The notes: generated from the letters alone by a model not told the origin. Numbered from the stretch's first letter, positions 24,563 to 34,949 are shown. The stretch is DNA of 64,000 bases from Xylanibacter ruminicola (GCF_900107775.1 NZ_FNRF01000005.1:235852-299851), one strand, 5' to 3'. Made by a program: numbers and translations.

Positions 24563-26500
24563 TTACTTTTTTATCAGTTTCACAACAAATCCTCCGCCGC
24601 TGGCCATTTTGATGTGCAGTATGTCGTTGGCAGAGAGTGTTCTTGATTCTATGCGGTAGTCTTCGGCATTATGGTTGGCATTGATTCCATCAGTTACGAT
24701 TGTTGCCTGATATGACTCGCCAGGACGTAGAAAGTCGAGAGCTATATCGACTTTCCTTTCGTCCCAGTTCGTTTGTCCGCCTACATACCAGTCGCTACCG
24801 TTGCGGCGGGCTGTTACCATATAACTACTAATATATCCTGAAAGAATTTTTGTTTCGTCCCAAGTGTCAGGAATCGACGTGATGATGTCTACACATTCCT
24901 GTTCGCGCTCATAGTTGGTTGGCGCATCGCAAAGCATGGTGAATGGCGAGTCGTGCATGACGTAGCATGCCAGTTGATGGCATCGTGTACCCATCGATAC
25001 AGGGTTCTGATAGCACTCCACCCAGTTGTGTTTGGTACCATTGCGCATGGCGCCTGGAGTAAAGTCTACATTGCCAGCCATCATGCGGATAAATGGGAAG
25101 GTGACGTCGTATCTAGGCATATCCGTCTCTTTCTTAGCCCAGCGGGCCTCCTCCATGCCAAACACGCCTTCGTAGTTCAGTATGTTGGGATAGGTGCGGT
25201 TCATACCTGTTGGGGTGTAGAATCCGTGATAATCCACAAACAGATGGTATTCTGCGCAGGTCTTTGCCAGTCGTTCTGCCATTTCTACCGCCGTCTGGTC
25301 GTTGCGATCCAGGAAGTCTATCTTCCAACCAGCGATGCCCATCTTTGTATACTTCTCGCAGGCTTCGCGCAGATGTTCGTCGAGCACATTAAATACCGTC
25401 CAAAGCACTATGTTTACGCTTTTTTTCTTTCCGTAATCTATCAGCTTCTGCAGGTCGATGGCGGCAATGGGATTCATAATATCGGCTTTGCTTGAGTCGT
25501 ACCAACCTTCGTCTAGAACTACGTATGGGATGTGATTTTTGGCGGCAAAATCGATATAGTATAGATAGGAACGCGTGTTGATGCCTGCCTCGAAGTCGAC
25601 ACCTTTCAGGTTCCAGTCGTTCCACCAGTCCCAAGCCACTTTGCCTGGACGTATCCAACTGGTATCGCCTATCTGATTGGGTTTGGCAAGGGCATATACC
25701 AGGTTGTTAACAGGCATTTCTGTATCGTTCTCGGTGATAGCCATCACGCGCCAAGGGTAACTACGGGCGCCAGTCGACTTTGCGATAAAATCCTCTGTTT
25801 CTGCCACATAGCTCATGCCGCGCCATTTGTAATAATCCATCTTCTTGGGATATTTGGCAAAGTCGGCTTTCAGCTTCAGTCCGTCAGCCTTCAGGAACAT
25901 GCCCGGATAGGCGCGCAGGTCGCTCTCGAGGATTGTTACTTTCACTCCGCCACTCTCGATGGTGGCTGGCAGAAATATGTATTTATCCTTGGCCTTGCTC
26001 AGCTTCGTCTCGTCGTAGAAGTTCTGAAAGGCCATTGCGAAGGGTTTTTCGTCGTTGGTAGAGTAGGCTAGCCAGGCTTTGCTGTCTTCGGGGAAGCAGA
26101 AATCGGCCGTCTCGTTGTAAATAATCGTTTGTTTCTTATTGGTAGTGCTGAATCGATAGGCCACACCTTCGTCGTAGGCTCTTATCTGCAGACTAAATCC
26201 ATCGTTAAGTTTAACATCCAACTGATTGCCTGCGATACGAATCTCCTTTTGCCTGTAAAACGGTGCCTGAATCGTTTCGTTGATGTTTTTGGATTTAACA
26301 GAAGCAATTCTTAATCCATCGCGAAGGCTTGCCTTTACCGTTACCACCTGTTTGCCGTTGTGTGCAACACGGATGTTAAGTGCATCATCTACCGTCGCCA
26401 CATTCTTTCCGTTGGGCGAAGTTACGATGTGATCCTTGGCTTGAAGCGAACCACACATTATTAATAAGGTGGCGAATGATAAGATTCGATTAATCATCAT
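24563..26500 (-). CDS. GH97 glycoside hydrolase, retaining subgroup (alpha-galactosidase or beta-L-arabinopyranosidase)
   Basis: A 645-residue secreted enzyme with N-terminal beta-sandwich (to about 270), (beta/alpha)8 barrel and C-terminal sheet. In Bacteroides BtGH97b the retaining mechanism uses D415 as nucleophile and E470 as acid/base, 55 residues apart. Here D395 (GWKIDFLDRNDQ) and E450 (GVFGMEEARW) are exactly 55 apart, placing it with the retaining alpha-galactosidase branch rather than SusB-like inverting glucosidases. Signal peptide MMINRILSFATLLIMCGSLQA. It is first in the leftward operon. Its leader shares 17 identical bases with the divergent GH127 message. Some retaining GH97 enzymes also accept beta-L-arabinopyranosides, so both activities are open. 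Confidence 0.88.
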   Translation of the reverse strand: MMINRILSFATLLIMCGSLQAKDHIVTSPNGKNVATVDDALNIRVAHNGKQVVTVKASLRDGLRIASVKSKNINETIQAPFYRQKEIRIAGNQLDVKLNDGFSLQIRAYDEGVAYRFSTTNKKQTIIYNETADFCFPEDSKAWLAYSTNDEKPFAMAFQNFYDETKLSKAKDKYIFLPATIESGGVKVTILESDLRAYPGMFLKADGLKLKADFAKYPKKMDYYKWRGMSYVAETEDFIAKSTGARSYPWRVMAITENDTEMPVNNLVYALAKPNQIGDTSWIRPGKVAWDWWNDWNLKGVDFEAGINTRSYLYYIDFAAKNHIPYVVLDEGWYDSSKADIMNPIAAIDLQKLIDYGKKKSVNIVLWTVFNVLDEHLREACEKYTKMGIAGWKIDFLDRNDQTAVEMAERLAKTCAEYHLFVDYHGFYTPTGMNRTYPNILNYEGVFGMEEARWAKKETDMPRYDVTFPFIRMMAGNVDFTPGAMRNGTKHNWVECYQNPVSMGTRCHQLACYVMHDSPFTMLCDAPTNYEREQECVDIITSIPDTWDETKILSGYISSYMVTARRNGSDWYVGGQTNWDERKVDIALDFLRPGESYQATIVTDGINANHNAEDYRIESRTLSANDILHIKMASGGGFVVKLIKK

Positions 26501-26504
26501 TTTT

Positions 26505-26702
26505 GTTAGAGTTTTGATTTCTGGTGCAAAGATAGTAACTTTCGGCTAAATGGAATAAAAATATCGTCTAATCTCGATGGTAAAATCGTCTAAAAAGCCT
26601 TATTTTATCTGTATTTAGACTATTTTGTTAGTATCTTGGACTATTCTTTCATCCGTTTCCGCTGATTTTTTGTTATTTTGCGGTCGAAATCAAAACTCTA
26701 AC
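26505..26702. promoter_or_regulatory. Divergent control region of the utilisation locus
   Basis: Leftward TATCTTTG (26527-26534) serves GH97; rightward TATTTTG (26674-26680) serves the second GH127. Each is followed after 4 bases by the same 17-base leader start (GAAATCAAAACTCTAAC; 26505-26521 inverted, 26686-26702 direct). Between them, ATCGTCTA occurs at 26563 and 26585 (22 bp apart), and TAGACTAT/TGGACTAT at 26616 and 26637 (21 bp apart) in the opposite sense. This gives two outward-facing pairs of direct repeats, the geometry of AraC-type operators. The HTCS at 40.3 kb is the likely binder (inference). Confidence 0.6.
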
Positions 26703-26728
26703 GATTACTAACAATAACAAGTATAATA

Positions 26729-29131
26729 ATGAATAGACTATTGTTATCAGCTATCGGGGTTGCAAGTATCAGCCTTTCGGCAGCAGCCCAGATACAAATT
26801 CAGGAGGTGCCCTTTACTCAGGTTCACCTCAACGACGGATTCTGGTCGCCACGTATCGAGATCAATCGTACCGTCAGCATCCCCTCGGCCTTCCATGAGT
26901 GCGAGGTGAATGGTCGTTTCGACAACTTTGCCATCGCTGCAGGTTTGATGAAAGGTGAGCACAGGGGCGACTTCTCGTTCGATGATACCGATCCTTACAA
27001 GGTTATCGAAGGTGCCAGCTACTCACTCGCCGTACATTACGATGCCAAACTCGATCATTATCTCGACTCAGTGATTAACATCATCGCCAAGGCTCAGGAG
27101 CCCGATGGCTATCTTACTACGTGTGTTACTAATAAATGTACGCGCCTGAGCGGATGGTGGGGCACACACAAGTGGGAGAAGATTAACTCGCACGAACTCT
27201 ACAACTCTGGTCACCTCATCGAGAGTGCCGTTGCCCACTATCGTGCTACAGGCAAGAAGACATTCCTGAATGTGGCTATCAAAAATGCCGACCTGGTTTG
27301 CAAGACCTTCGGACCTAACGAGGGTCAGATTCATCGTCCGGGCGGTCATCCTATCATCGAGATGGCGCTCTGCAAGCTGTATAAGGTAACTGGCAACAAG
27401 AAATATCTGGAAGGTGCCAAGTATTTCGTGGATGAGACAGGTCGTTGTACCGATGGTCATCATCCTTCGGAGTATTCGCAGGACCATATGCCTATCTTGC
27501 AGCAACAGGAGATAGTAGGTCATGCCGTGCGTGCAGGCTATCTGTACAGTGGTGTGGCCGATGTGGCAGCACTCACTGGCGACAAGGCTTATTTTGAGGC
27601 CCTTAAGCGCATTTGGGAGAATATGTCTTCGAAAAAGCTTTTCATCACAGGCGGTATAGGCAGTCGTCCGCAGGGCGAGGGCTTTGGTCCTAACTACGAG
27701 CTGTTTAACCACACCGCTTATTGCGAGACCTGTGCTGCCATTGCCAATGTTTACTGGAACTACCGCATGTTCTTAGCTACAGGTGAGAGCAAGTATATCG
27801 ACGTTTGCGAGCGTGCACTATATAATAATGTGTTGAGTGGTGTATCGCTGAGCGGCGATAAGTTCTTCTACGACAATGTGCTGGAGAGCGATGGCGAACA
27901 CGAGCGCCAGAAGTGGTTCGGTTGTGCCTGCTGTCCTGGTAACATTACTCGTTTTGTGGCTTCGGTGCCTGGTTATATGTACGCCCAGCAGGGTAGGGAC
28001 ATCTACGTAAACCTGTATGCACAGGGCAAAGCCAAGATTGGCAAGGTAGAACTGGAGCAGACCACCAACTATCCCTGGGAAGGCAAAATCCGTATTAAGG
28101 TGACTAAGGGTAGTGGTAAGTTCGCCATCAAACTGCGTATCCCCAGCTGGCTCAAATCATCACCAACCAACAACACTCTCTATTATTATAACGATGCTGC
28201 CCCTGCCTTTGCCATTACTGTAAATGGCAAGCAGGTGGCAGTAGAAAACACCGATTACGCCACCATTAACCGCAACTGGAAAAAGGGTGATGTGATTGAT
28301 ATCGACTTCCCTATGAGTGTGCGCCGTATCGTGGCTAACGATAATGCTGAGGACGATCGCGGCAAAGTGGCACTGGAGCGTGGACCTATCGTTTACTGTC
28401 TGGAGGGTTCCGACCAACTTGATGGTCAGGTGTTTAATAAGTATATCCTGAATTCGGCAGCCATTACAGCTCAGTACGATGCTGACCTTCTGAATGGTGT
28501 TGTTACACTTAGTGGCGATGCTAAGCAGTTGCAGCCCGATGGTACCATCAAGGATGTAACGTTCCGTGCCATCCCTTATTCTACCTGGAACAACCGCGGA
28601 GCGCAGCAGATGGAGATATGGGTGGCCAATTCTCCCACCAAGGCTGTAGCCACACCGCAGCCTTCTATCGCCAGCAAGGCCCAAACGTTTTCTAATCGTG
28701 GCCCTATCCAGAACGATGCGCCCGAGACAGCTCCTGTTGATACCTGGGCCAGTGGTGTGAACGATCAGTGGGAGCCCAAGCGTTCGTCGGATATATCAAA
28801 ACCTTACCATTACTGGTGGCTGAAGCAGGGAACCAACGAAGCTATCAGCTACCAGTTCGATCAAGCCTACGAGGTGAGCAACGTACAGGTTTATTGGTTG
28901 GAGTTCGACCATTACGATGGTAATTTCCGTATGCCTGCCTCGTGGGCTCTCTATTACAAGGATGCCAACGATGAGTGGCAGGAAGTTGAGAACCATAGCC
29001 CTTACACGGTGCTGAAGGACTGCTATAACAGCGTGGATTTCAAACCCGTAAAAACTACTGGACTGAAGATTATCGCTAAGTTGCAGCCTGGTAACTCAGG
29101 TGGCGTACTGGAGTGGAAAGTGAACAAATAA
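26729..29131 (+). CDS. GH127 beta-L-arabinofuranosidase-like glycoside hydrolase (second copy)
   Basis: An 800-residue secreted GH127 protein (signal peptide ending SAAA|Q). Active-site residues are E333 and C335 (CETCAAIAN) and C401-C402 (GCACCPGN). It is clearly related to the first copy in this locus, but with a different C-terminal end (HYWWLKQGTNEAISYQFDQ onward, discoidin-like), so the two probably act on different linkages or steps. It opens the rightward operon, 40 bp before SusC. Same family caveats apply as for the first copy. Confidence 0.9.
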   Translation: MNRLLLSAIGVASISLSAAAQIQIQEVPFTQVHLNDGFWSPRIEINRTVSIPSAFHECEVNGRFDNFAIAAGLMKGEHRGDFSFDDTDPYKVIEGASYSLAVHYDAKLDHYLDSVINIIAKAQEPDGYLTTCVTNKCTRLSGWWGTHKWEKINSHELYNSGHLIESAVAHYRATGKKTFLNVAIKNADLVCKTFGPNEGQIHRPGGHPIIEMALCKLYKVTGNKKYLEGAKYFVDETGRCTDGHHPSEYSQDHMPILQQQEIVGHAVRAGYLYSGVADVAALTGDKAYFEALKRIWENMSSKKLFITGGIGSRPQGEGFGPNYELFNHTAYCETCAAIANVYWNYRMFLATGESKYIDVCERALYNNVLSGVSLSGDKFFYDNVLESDGEHERQKWFGCACCPGNITRFVASVPGYMYAQQGRDIYVNLYAQGKAKIGKVELEQTTNYPWEGKIRIKVTKGSGKFAIKLRIPSWLKSSPTNNTLYYYNDAAPAFAITVNGKQVAVENTDYATINRNWKKGDVIDIDFPMSVRRIVANDNAEDDRGKVALERGPIVYCLEGSDQLDGQVFNKYILNSAAITAQYDADLLNGVVTLSGDAKQLQPDGTIKDVTFRAIPYSTWNNRGAQQMEIWVANSPTKAVATPQPSIASKAQTFSNRGPIQNDAPETAPVDTWASGVNDQWEPKRSSDISKPYHYWWLKQGTNEAISYQFDQAYEVSNVQVYWLEFDHYDGNFRMPASWALYYKDANDEWQEVENHSPYTVLKDCYNSVDFKPVKTTGLKIIAKLQPGNSGGVLEWKVNK

Positions 29132-29171
29132 CTATTGTATAACATTAATAAACCTAAAAAGTAAAATTGGT

Positions 29172-32100
29172 ATGAATAGAAATCTTCTATGCTTGCTTTT
29201 GATGGGCGGTACACTCTGTGGTTACGCCTCCGAAAGCACATCACCAGCCGTTGCTGCCATTCTTGGACAAAGCCAAGCGAAACAAGTTTCGAATCCTCAG
29301 CAAGGTGTGACAGTAAAAGGTGCAGTCAAGGACGCTAAAGGCGAGCCGATTATCGGCGCCACAGTAACCGAAAAGGGCACCAAGAACGCAACCGTTACCG
29401 ATTTCGACGGTAACTACTCTCTTAACGTATCGAGCCGCAATGCCGTGCTCGTAGTAACTTACATCGGCTACAACACTCAGGAGGTGAAAGCCGGTAGCGA
29501 CGTAACTCTCGAGGAGGACAACGCTCTGCTGAACGAGGTTGTTGTCATCGGTTATGGCACTCAGCGTAAGGGCGACGTCACCTCAGCCATTACCAGTGTG
29601 AAGGCCGAGGATTTCGCACAAGGAAATATCCGCGATGCCGGTGCTCTGATTAAGGGAAAGGTGGCAGGTCTCACCATCTCGAATGGCTCTGGCGACCCCA
29701 GCTCTGCATCAAGCATCCGTCTGCGTGGTATCATCTCGCTCTATGGTGGCAACTCTCCACTCGTACTGGTTGATGGTCTGGAGGGCAGCCTGAGCTCTGT
29801 AGCACCTGAGAACATCGAGAGTATCGATGTGCTGAAGGATGCATCGGCTGCCGCTATCTATGGTACACGTGGTGCTGCTGGTGTGATCCTCATCACCACC
29901 AAAGCTGGTAAGCGTGAGGCTAAGACCACAGCCAACTATAGCGGCTACGTATCACTGGCCTCGTTCGGCAAGAAACTCGATATGATGGACGGCGATGATA
30001 TCCGTGCAGGAAAAACCAACTATACCGACCGCGGTTATGATACCGATTGGCTTGATGCCGTATCGCGTACAGCCCTCACTCATAATCACAACGTCAACAT
30101 CAGCGGTGGTAATAAGAGCACATCTTATAATGCCGACTTTACCTATCGCGACCAGCAGGGTGTGTTCATCAATACCTATAGCAAGGAGATGCACTTCAAT
30201 GGTGGTCTGAGCCACTGGATGTTCAACGATATGCTGAAGTTGCAGTTCAATATCCTGAAGCGCTGGCACGAGAATGGTCCTGTGGACGCTGCTGGTCAGA
30301 TGGTATATCGTCAGGCCCTGATGCGTAACCCTACAGAGCCTATCTATGCCGAGGATGGCAACTGGTACGAGAACTTCGGTATCAACTACTATTATAACCC
30401 AGTGAGCATCCTGAACGAGCAGACTGGTGAGTACAAGACAGAGACCACCCGTCTGACAGGTAATATCACCTTAGAGCCTATCCGTGGTTGGCAGACCAAC
30501 CTGATGCTCTCTACCGAGCGCTACAATGCCCATGATGAGGGTTACCAGTCGTCGAACTACTATGGTCAGCGTTCTGAGTATCGTACGGGTTATGCCTACC
30601 ATAGCTATGCTTACAATAAAACCAACAATCTTGAGCTTACCTCAACCTATAAGCACCAGTGGGGCAACCATCGTTTCGAGGCTCTGGTAGGTTATAGCTA
30701 CCAGTATCAGGTTGACGAGAGCTTCTATGCCAACAATACCAACTTCCTCAACGACTTCTTCCAGTATAACAATCTGGGTGTAGGTCAGTATCTGAAGGAT
30801 GGTAAGGCTGGTATGGGTAGTGGTAAGAGCGATGACAAACTGGTTGGTTTCTTCGGTCGTGTAAGCTACGGTTTTGCCGATAAGTACAACGTGCTGCTGT
30901 CTATGCGCCGTGAGGGGTCTTCTAAGTTCGGTGAGAACCACAAGTGGGGTTCGTTCCCCTCAGCCTCGCTCGGATGGACCATCTCTAACGAGAAGTTTAT
31001 GCAGGGTACTAAGTCGTGGCTCGACAATCTGAAGCTGCGTGCTGGTTTCGGTGTTACTGGTGTTGTCCCCAGTGGTCGCTATCTGTCGCTTACCACCTGG
31101 GCATTAGGTTCGCCTTACTATTACGACAATGGTACCTGGAAGCAGGGCTTGAAGGTTGACCAGAACCCTAACCCCGACCTGAAGTGGGAGAAATCAACCG
31201 AGTATAATGTCGGTCTCGACTTTGCCGTACTCGGCGATCGCATCTGGGGTAACATCGATGTTTACCGCAAGAAGACCGTTGATATGCTCTGGTGGTACGA
31301 CGTGCCTGTTCCACCAAACCTCTACAACCAGACACTGGCCAACGTAGGTGAGATGCGTAACCAGGGTATCGAGGTGGCTATCAATGCCATTCCCGTTCGT
31401 ACCAAGGATTTTGAGTGGAAGACCACTGCTACCTTTGCTCACAACGCTACCAAGCTGCTCAGCCTGAGCAACGACCTCTACGAGACTGCCAATAAGCACT
31501 ATATCGCCTATCTTGGTGAGCCTATCTCACTCTCTACACAGATTATGGAGGTAGGTAAGCCTCTCGGACAGTGGTATGGTCTGAAGTCAGTAGGTGTCAG
31601 CGAGAACGGTCTCTGGCTGATTGAGAATCCTACCACAGGTGCCATCGAGGAATTCAACGATAACATGCTGACCGATAAGGAGACTTACTATCAGAACCTG
31701 GGTAATGCCATTCCTAAGATCAATGTAGGCTGGAGCAACACCTTCAAGTATAAGGATTTCGATCTGAACATGCAGTTCACTGGTCAGTTCGGCTTCAAGA
31801 TCCTGAACGAGGCCCGTGCCTACTATCAGAACAATGCCGTGACCTATAACCGCCTGAAGGATGCTGCTGTGGCTCCTTATGCCGATGGTAACGTGCTGAA
31901 GCCTGCCCAGAAGCAGACCTTCGTCAGCTACTACCTGAGCAATGGTAACTACCTGAAACTCTCGAACCTGACATTGGGTTACAATGTACCGTTGAAGGCC
32001 AACAAGTATGTGAAGAACGTACGTGCTTATCTCTCTGCCGACAACGTGTTCACCATCACCTCATACAACGGTCTGGATCCTGAGCTCTCGAATGGCGATC

Positions 32101-32180
32101 CCCAGTACTCTGGTATCGACAGCCGCGACAAGTATCCCACTATCCGCACTTACACATTTGGATTAAATGTTACATTCTAA
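29172..32180 (+). CDS. SusC/RagA-type TonB-linked outer-membrane transporter
   Basis: A 1002-residue glycan importer. After a signal peptide comes the carboxypeptidase-D-like domain (VKGAVKDAKGEPIIGATVTE, residues about 48-125). The TonB box region LLNEVVVIGYGTQRKGDVT and the plug (VLVDGLEGSLSSVAPENIESI, IYGTRGAAGVILITTK) follow, then a 22-strand barrel ending YTFGLNVTF. Together with the SusD protein 13 bp downstream it forms the outer-membrane uptake pair of the locus. Only one pair is present, so one oligosaccharide or glycopeptide class is probably imported. Confidence 0.96.
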   Translation: MNRNLLCLLLMGGTLCGYASESTSPAVAAILGQSQAKQVSNPQQGVTVKGAVKDAKGEPIIGATVTEKGTKNATVTDFDGNYSLNVSSRNAVLVVTYIGYNTQEVKAGSDVTLEEDNALLNEVVVIGYGTQRKGDVTSAITSVKAEDFAQGNIRDAGALIKGKVAGLTISNGSGDPSSASSIRLRGIISLYGGNSPLVLVDGLEGSLSSVAPENIESIDVLKDASAAAIYGTRGAAGVILITTKAGKREAKTTANYSGYVSLASFGKKLDMMDGDDIRAGKTNYTDRGYDTDWLDAVSRTALTHNHNVNISGGNKSTSYNADFTYRDQQGVFINTYSKEMHFNGGLSHWMFNDMLKLQFNILKRWHENGPVDAAGQMVYRQALMRNPTEPIYAEDGNWYENFGINYYYNPVSILNEQTGEYKTETTRLTGNITLEPIRGWQTNLMLSTERYNAHDEGYQSSNYYGQRSEYRTGYAYHSYAYNKTNNLELTSTYKHQWGNHRFEALVGYSYQYQVDESFYANNTNFLNDFFQYNNLGVGQYLKDGKAGMGSGKSDDKLVGFFGRVSYGFADKYNVLLSMRREGSSKFGENHKWGSFPSASLGWTISNEKFMQGTKSWLDNLKLRAGFGVTGVVPSGRYLSLTTWALGSPYYYDNGTWKQGLKVDQNPNPDLKWEKSTEYNVGLDFAVLGDRIWGNIDVYRKKTVDMLWWYDVPVPPNLYNQTLANVGEMRNQGIEVAINAIPVRTKDFEWKTTATFAHNATKLLSLSNDLYETANKHYIAYLGEPISLSTQIMEVGKPLGQWYGLKSVGVSENGLWLIENPTTGAIEEFNDNMLTDKETYYQNLGNAIPKINVGWSNTFKYKDFDLNMQFTGQFGFKILNEARAYYQNNAVTYNRLKDAAVAPYADGNVLKPAQKQTFVSYYLSNGNYLKLSNLTLGYNVPLKANKYVKNVRAYLSADNVFTITSYNGLDPELSNGDPQYSGIDSRDKYPTIRTYTFGLNVTF

Positions 32181-32193
32181 AACTGTTACTACA

Positions 32194-33864
32194 ATGAAAG
32201 CAATATACAACAAAATCATCGTTTCCGCTATGGTGGGTGCCGCAGGCCTTACCATCGGAGGATGTACTGATCTCGACGAGACCATCTACTCACGTCTGGC
32301 CTCTGAGAAGTACGAGTTTACTGATGCCGACCTCGAAGCTACCATTGCACCTGTTTACAGCAGTCTGCGCGACGTGTATTGGGGATGGTTCGGTATGGCC
32401 GACATCATGGATGAGAGTTCCGACGTATGGGGTGTTCCTAACCGTATCGGTATCGGCTGGGGCGACCTTTATATCTCTATGCACAAGCACGAGTTTAACG
32501 CAGGTATCGGCCATTTCTCTGTCAACTGGTCCAACAACTATGCCGGTGTGAATGCCTGCAACCAGATTTTAGCCAACGAGCAGGTTGCCAGTAGCGAACT
32601 CATCAAGGCTCAGGTGCGCGCTTATCGTGCCATGTACTACTATAATCTGTTCGACCTGTTCCGTAACATCCCTCTGGATACCACTTTCGTTCACCCTGAT
32701 GGATGGACACCTGAGCAGGCAGCTCCCGAGGTGACTTATAAGTGGATTGAGAGTGAGCTGAAGGAAGTGGCCGACCAGTGCGGCGACGACATCTCGTTGG
32801 GCAAGCTCAGTAAGTATGCTGCCTACATGCAGTTGGCCAAGCTCTATCTGAACCACGACGCCTGGTTCCCTAACAATAAGGATAATAGTTACTATCAGAA
32901 GTGTATCGACTGCCTGAACGTCATCATCAACTCGGGCAAGTTTGCTCTGGCCACCAACTACAGCGACAACTTCTTGGAGGATATCTCGGCTTCGCCTGAG
33001 ATCATCTTCGGTATCGTGTTCGAAAATAAGTATGCCGGTGGTAACTTCATGGCTAACCTCTGGATCCACAATGCAGGCCGTGCCCGCTGGAACTTCTCAG
33101 GTTGGGCTACAGGCGGTGGTATCGTGTTCCCACAGTTCCTGGATATCTACGAGGATGGCGACACCCGTTTGGAGAACACCTGGGCAGGCGGCCCACAGTA
33201 TGCGATGGATGGTAGTCCTATCCTGCTGGATGGCGAGCCCCTCGACTACACCCGCGAACTGCATAGCATCGACAATCCTGGCTGCTATCCCATGGAGAGC
33301 TGGCGCCTGATTAAGTATGAGATCAAGAGTGGCGACTATGGTACCAGCTACGACGATGTGCCTTACTATCGCTATGCCGATGCCCTGCTGATGAAGGCTG
33401 AGTGCCTGCTGCGCTTAGGTGGTTATAATGGTGAGACTGAGGACGATGCCGCTGCATTGGTTACTCAGGTACGTGCCCGTAACTTCAAGGCCGACCCATC
33501 GAAGGCCAAGGTTACCGCAGCCCAGCTGAAGGGTGGCAGTAAGTACAACTACGGACATCGCGAGAATACTGGTGAACTGGGTGGTGCCGACAACTGGGTA
33601 GAGAACTACCAGGGTGGCGACGACATAGAACTGGGTGGACTGCTCGACGAGCTGGCTCGTGAGTTTGTTTGCGAGGCCCATCGTCGCGATGATATCATCC
33701 GCTTTACGATTAAAGGAACGAATATGAACGTGTACTGCGGTAAATCGTGGTTCTGTAAGGATCCCGAGGCCGACCGCCATACCGACATATTCCCCATCCC
33801 ACAGGATGCTCTCGACGGTAACCCTAAGCTGAAGCAGAACCCTGGATATACAGCGGCAAACTAA
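32194..33864 (+). CDS. SusD/RagB-type glycan-binding lipoprotein
   Basis: A 556-residue surface lipoprotein that lids the SusC channel. Lipobox TIGGC puts the lipidated cysteine at residue 24. Helical TPR-like core features are present (MYYYNLFDLFRNIPLDTTF, YAAYMQLAKLYLNHDAWF) and the family C-terminus (DIFPIPQDALDGNPKLKQNPGY) is intact. I use the ATG at 32194 rather than the frame's earliest ATG (32167), because the latter overlaps the end of SusC and would bury the signal peptide. Confidence 0.95.
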   Translation: MKAIYNKIIVSAMVGAAGLTIGGCTDLDETIYSRLASEKYEFTDADLEATIAPVYSSLRDVYWGWFGMADIMDESSDVWGVPNRIGIGWGDLYISMHKHEFNAGIGHFSVNWSNNYAGVNACNQILANEQVASSELIKAQVRAYRAMYYYNLFDLFRNIPLDTTFVHPDGWTPEQAAPEVTYKWIESELKEVADQCGDDISLGKLSKYAAYMQLAKLYLNHDAWFPNNKDNSYYQKCIDCLNVIINSGKFALATNYSDNFLEDISASPEIIFGIVFENKYAGGNFMANLWIHNAGRARWNFSGWATGGGIVFPQFLDIYEDGDTRLENTWAGGPQYAMDGSPILLDGEPLDYTRELHSIDNPGCYPMESWRLIKYEIKSGDYGTSYDDVPYYRYADALLMKAECLLRLGGYNGETEDDAAALVTQVRARNFKADPSKAKVTAAQLKGGSKYNYGHRENTGELGGADNWVENYQGGDDIELGGLLDELAREFVCEAHRRDDIIRFTIKGTNMNVYCGKSWFCKDPEADRHTDIFPIPQDALDGNPKLKQNPGYTAAN

Positions 33865-33905
33865 GGGAAAATGCAAAAATGTAATAATGAAATAATGCAA
33901 AAATT

Positions 33906-34898
33906 ATGAGAAAGAATATATTATATATAGCAATGGCATGCTTTGCGCTGGGCTTTACTGCCTGTAGCGACGATCCCAACGATGCCGTAACCAAGCACGT
34001 GTATGGTCCCGACGAGGCTCCCTATCTGCGTTCCGACGCCAATGCCACGATTAGTAATTCGTTGGAGTTTAAGATTGGACATTTAGCTGTTCAAACAATA
34101 AACCTAAAAAATTATGCTGAGCAGATTCAGACAAAACTGAAGATGACTGTTGACGATGTTTTTGTAGGTTTAGAGAATGGTGATATTGTGTTTTATAATA
34201 TCAATACTTCGCGTGGTGCTTGGGACAAAACAGCTCCTACTAAAGGAAGTACTGGTTGGTATTATAATTCTGCAGGCGGTGTGACCACAGAAAGTAATGC
34301 TCAGGTTGCAGTAGAACTTGATAAAGCAAATAAGCAAATCGTGGTATCTGTACCTGAGACGGTTGAAGATGGTATGAACGGTACTGTTAATGTAGGTTTT
34401 GCCGTTGATAATAAGAAAGACTACGATATGTATGTGCGATTCTCTATCTCATATAAGGTTAGTGATCCTTCATCAAATATCGTAACGATTAATGTGCCAA
34501 ATACGGACTATACACCTTATGTTGTTGATCTTAATGATTATGAGGATAATATCAAGGATGCATTTGGTATGACTCTCAAAGAGTTTTGTGAAGCTATTCA
34601 AAGTACAGATGGTGATATGGTTCTTTATATGCTTGATAAAGATGGAAATTGGATTACAGATCAGGCATACACTGCAAGCGGCATGGGCTATTGGTGTGAT
34701 GCTGATGGCAATATCATGAAGTGGGCAGATAAACCTAACTATTTTGTTGAAAGTCATGGAGATGAAGGAGCTATATATATCGGTGCATATCCTGGCCAAG
34801 AGGCTGGTACGGAATTTAGAGTCCGCTTCGTATATACGCTTAAGTCTGATAATTCTAAATTTATCCAATTTGTATTTAAAGCAGTTCTTATAGATTAA
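33906..34898 (+). CDS. DUF4859-like surface lipoprotein (candidate glycan-binding protein)
   Basis: A 330-residue lipoprotein (lipobox GFTAC, Cys20) in the position where utilisation loci encode a surface glycan-binding protein. Two similar halves are visible: about 55-190 (DDVFVGLENGDIVFYNINTS, STGWYYNSAGGV) and 195-330 (EFCEAIQSTDGDMVLYMLDK, GMGYWCDADGNI). Both resemble the DUF4859 repeat. Base composition changes within the gene: the first 45-50 codons look like the GC-richer neighbours, while from about 34,050 the sequence turns AT-rich with different codon choice. This suggests the mature part was replaced by recombination while the signal peptide was kept. Confidence 0.6.
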   Translation: MRKNILYIAMACFALGFTACSDDPNDAVTKHVYGPDEAPYLRSDANATISNSLEFKIGHLAVQTINLKNYAEQIQTKLKMTVDDVFVGLENGDIVFYNINTSRGAWDKTAPTKGSTGWYYNSAGGVTTESNAQVAVELDKANKQIVVSVPETVEDGMNGTVNVGFAVDNKKDYDMYVRFSISYKVSDPSSNIVTINVPNTDYTPYVVDLNDYEDNIKDAFGMTLKEFCEAIQSTDGDMVLYMLDKDGNWITDQAYTASGMGYWCDADGNIMKWADKPNYFVESHGDEGAIYIGAYPGQEAGTEFRVRFVYTLKSDNSKFIQFVFKAVLID

Positions 34899-34912
34899 TT
34901 ATTAACTCATGC

Positions 34913-34929
34913 GCAGGGCTCTGCCCTGC
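34913..34929. other. GC-rich hairpin between two AT-rich genes
   Basis: GCAGGGC and GCCCTGC form a 7-bp stem with a TCT loop, without a T-tract. It may reduce downstream expression or protect a 3' end; this cannot be decided from sequence. Confidence 0.4.
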
Positions 34930-34949
34930 ACATTTAAAACCTAACAATT

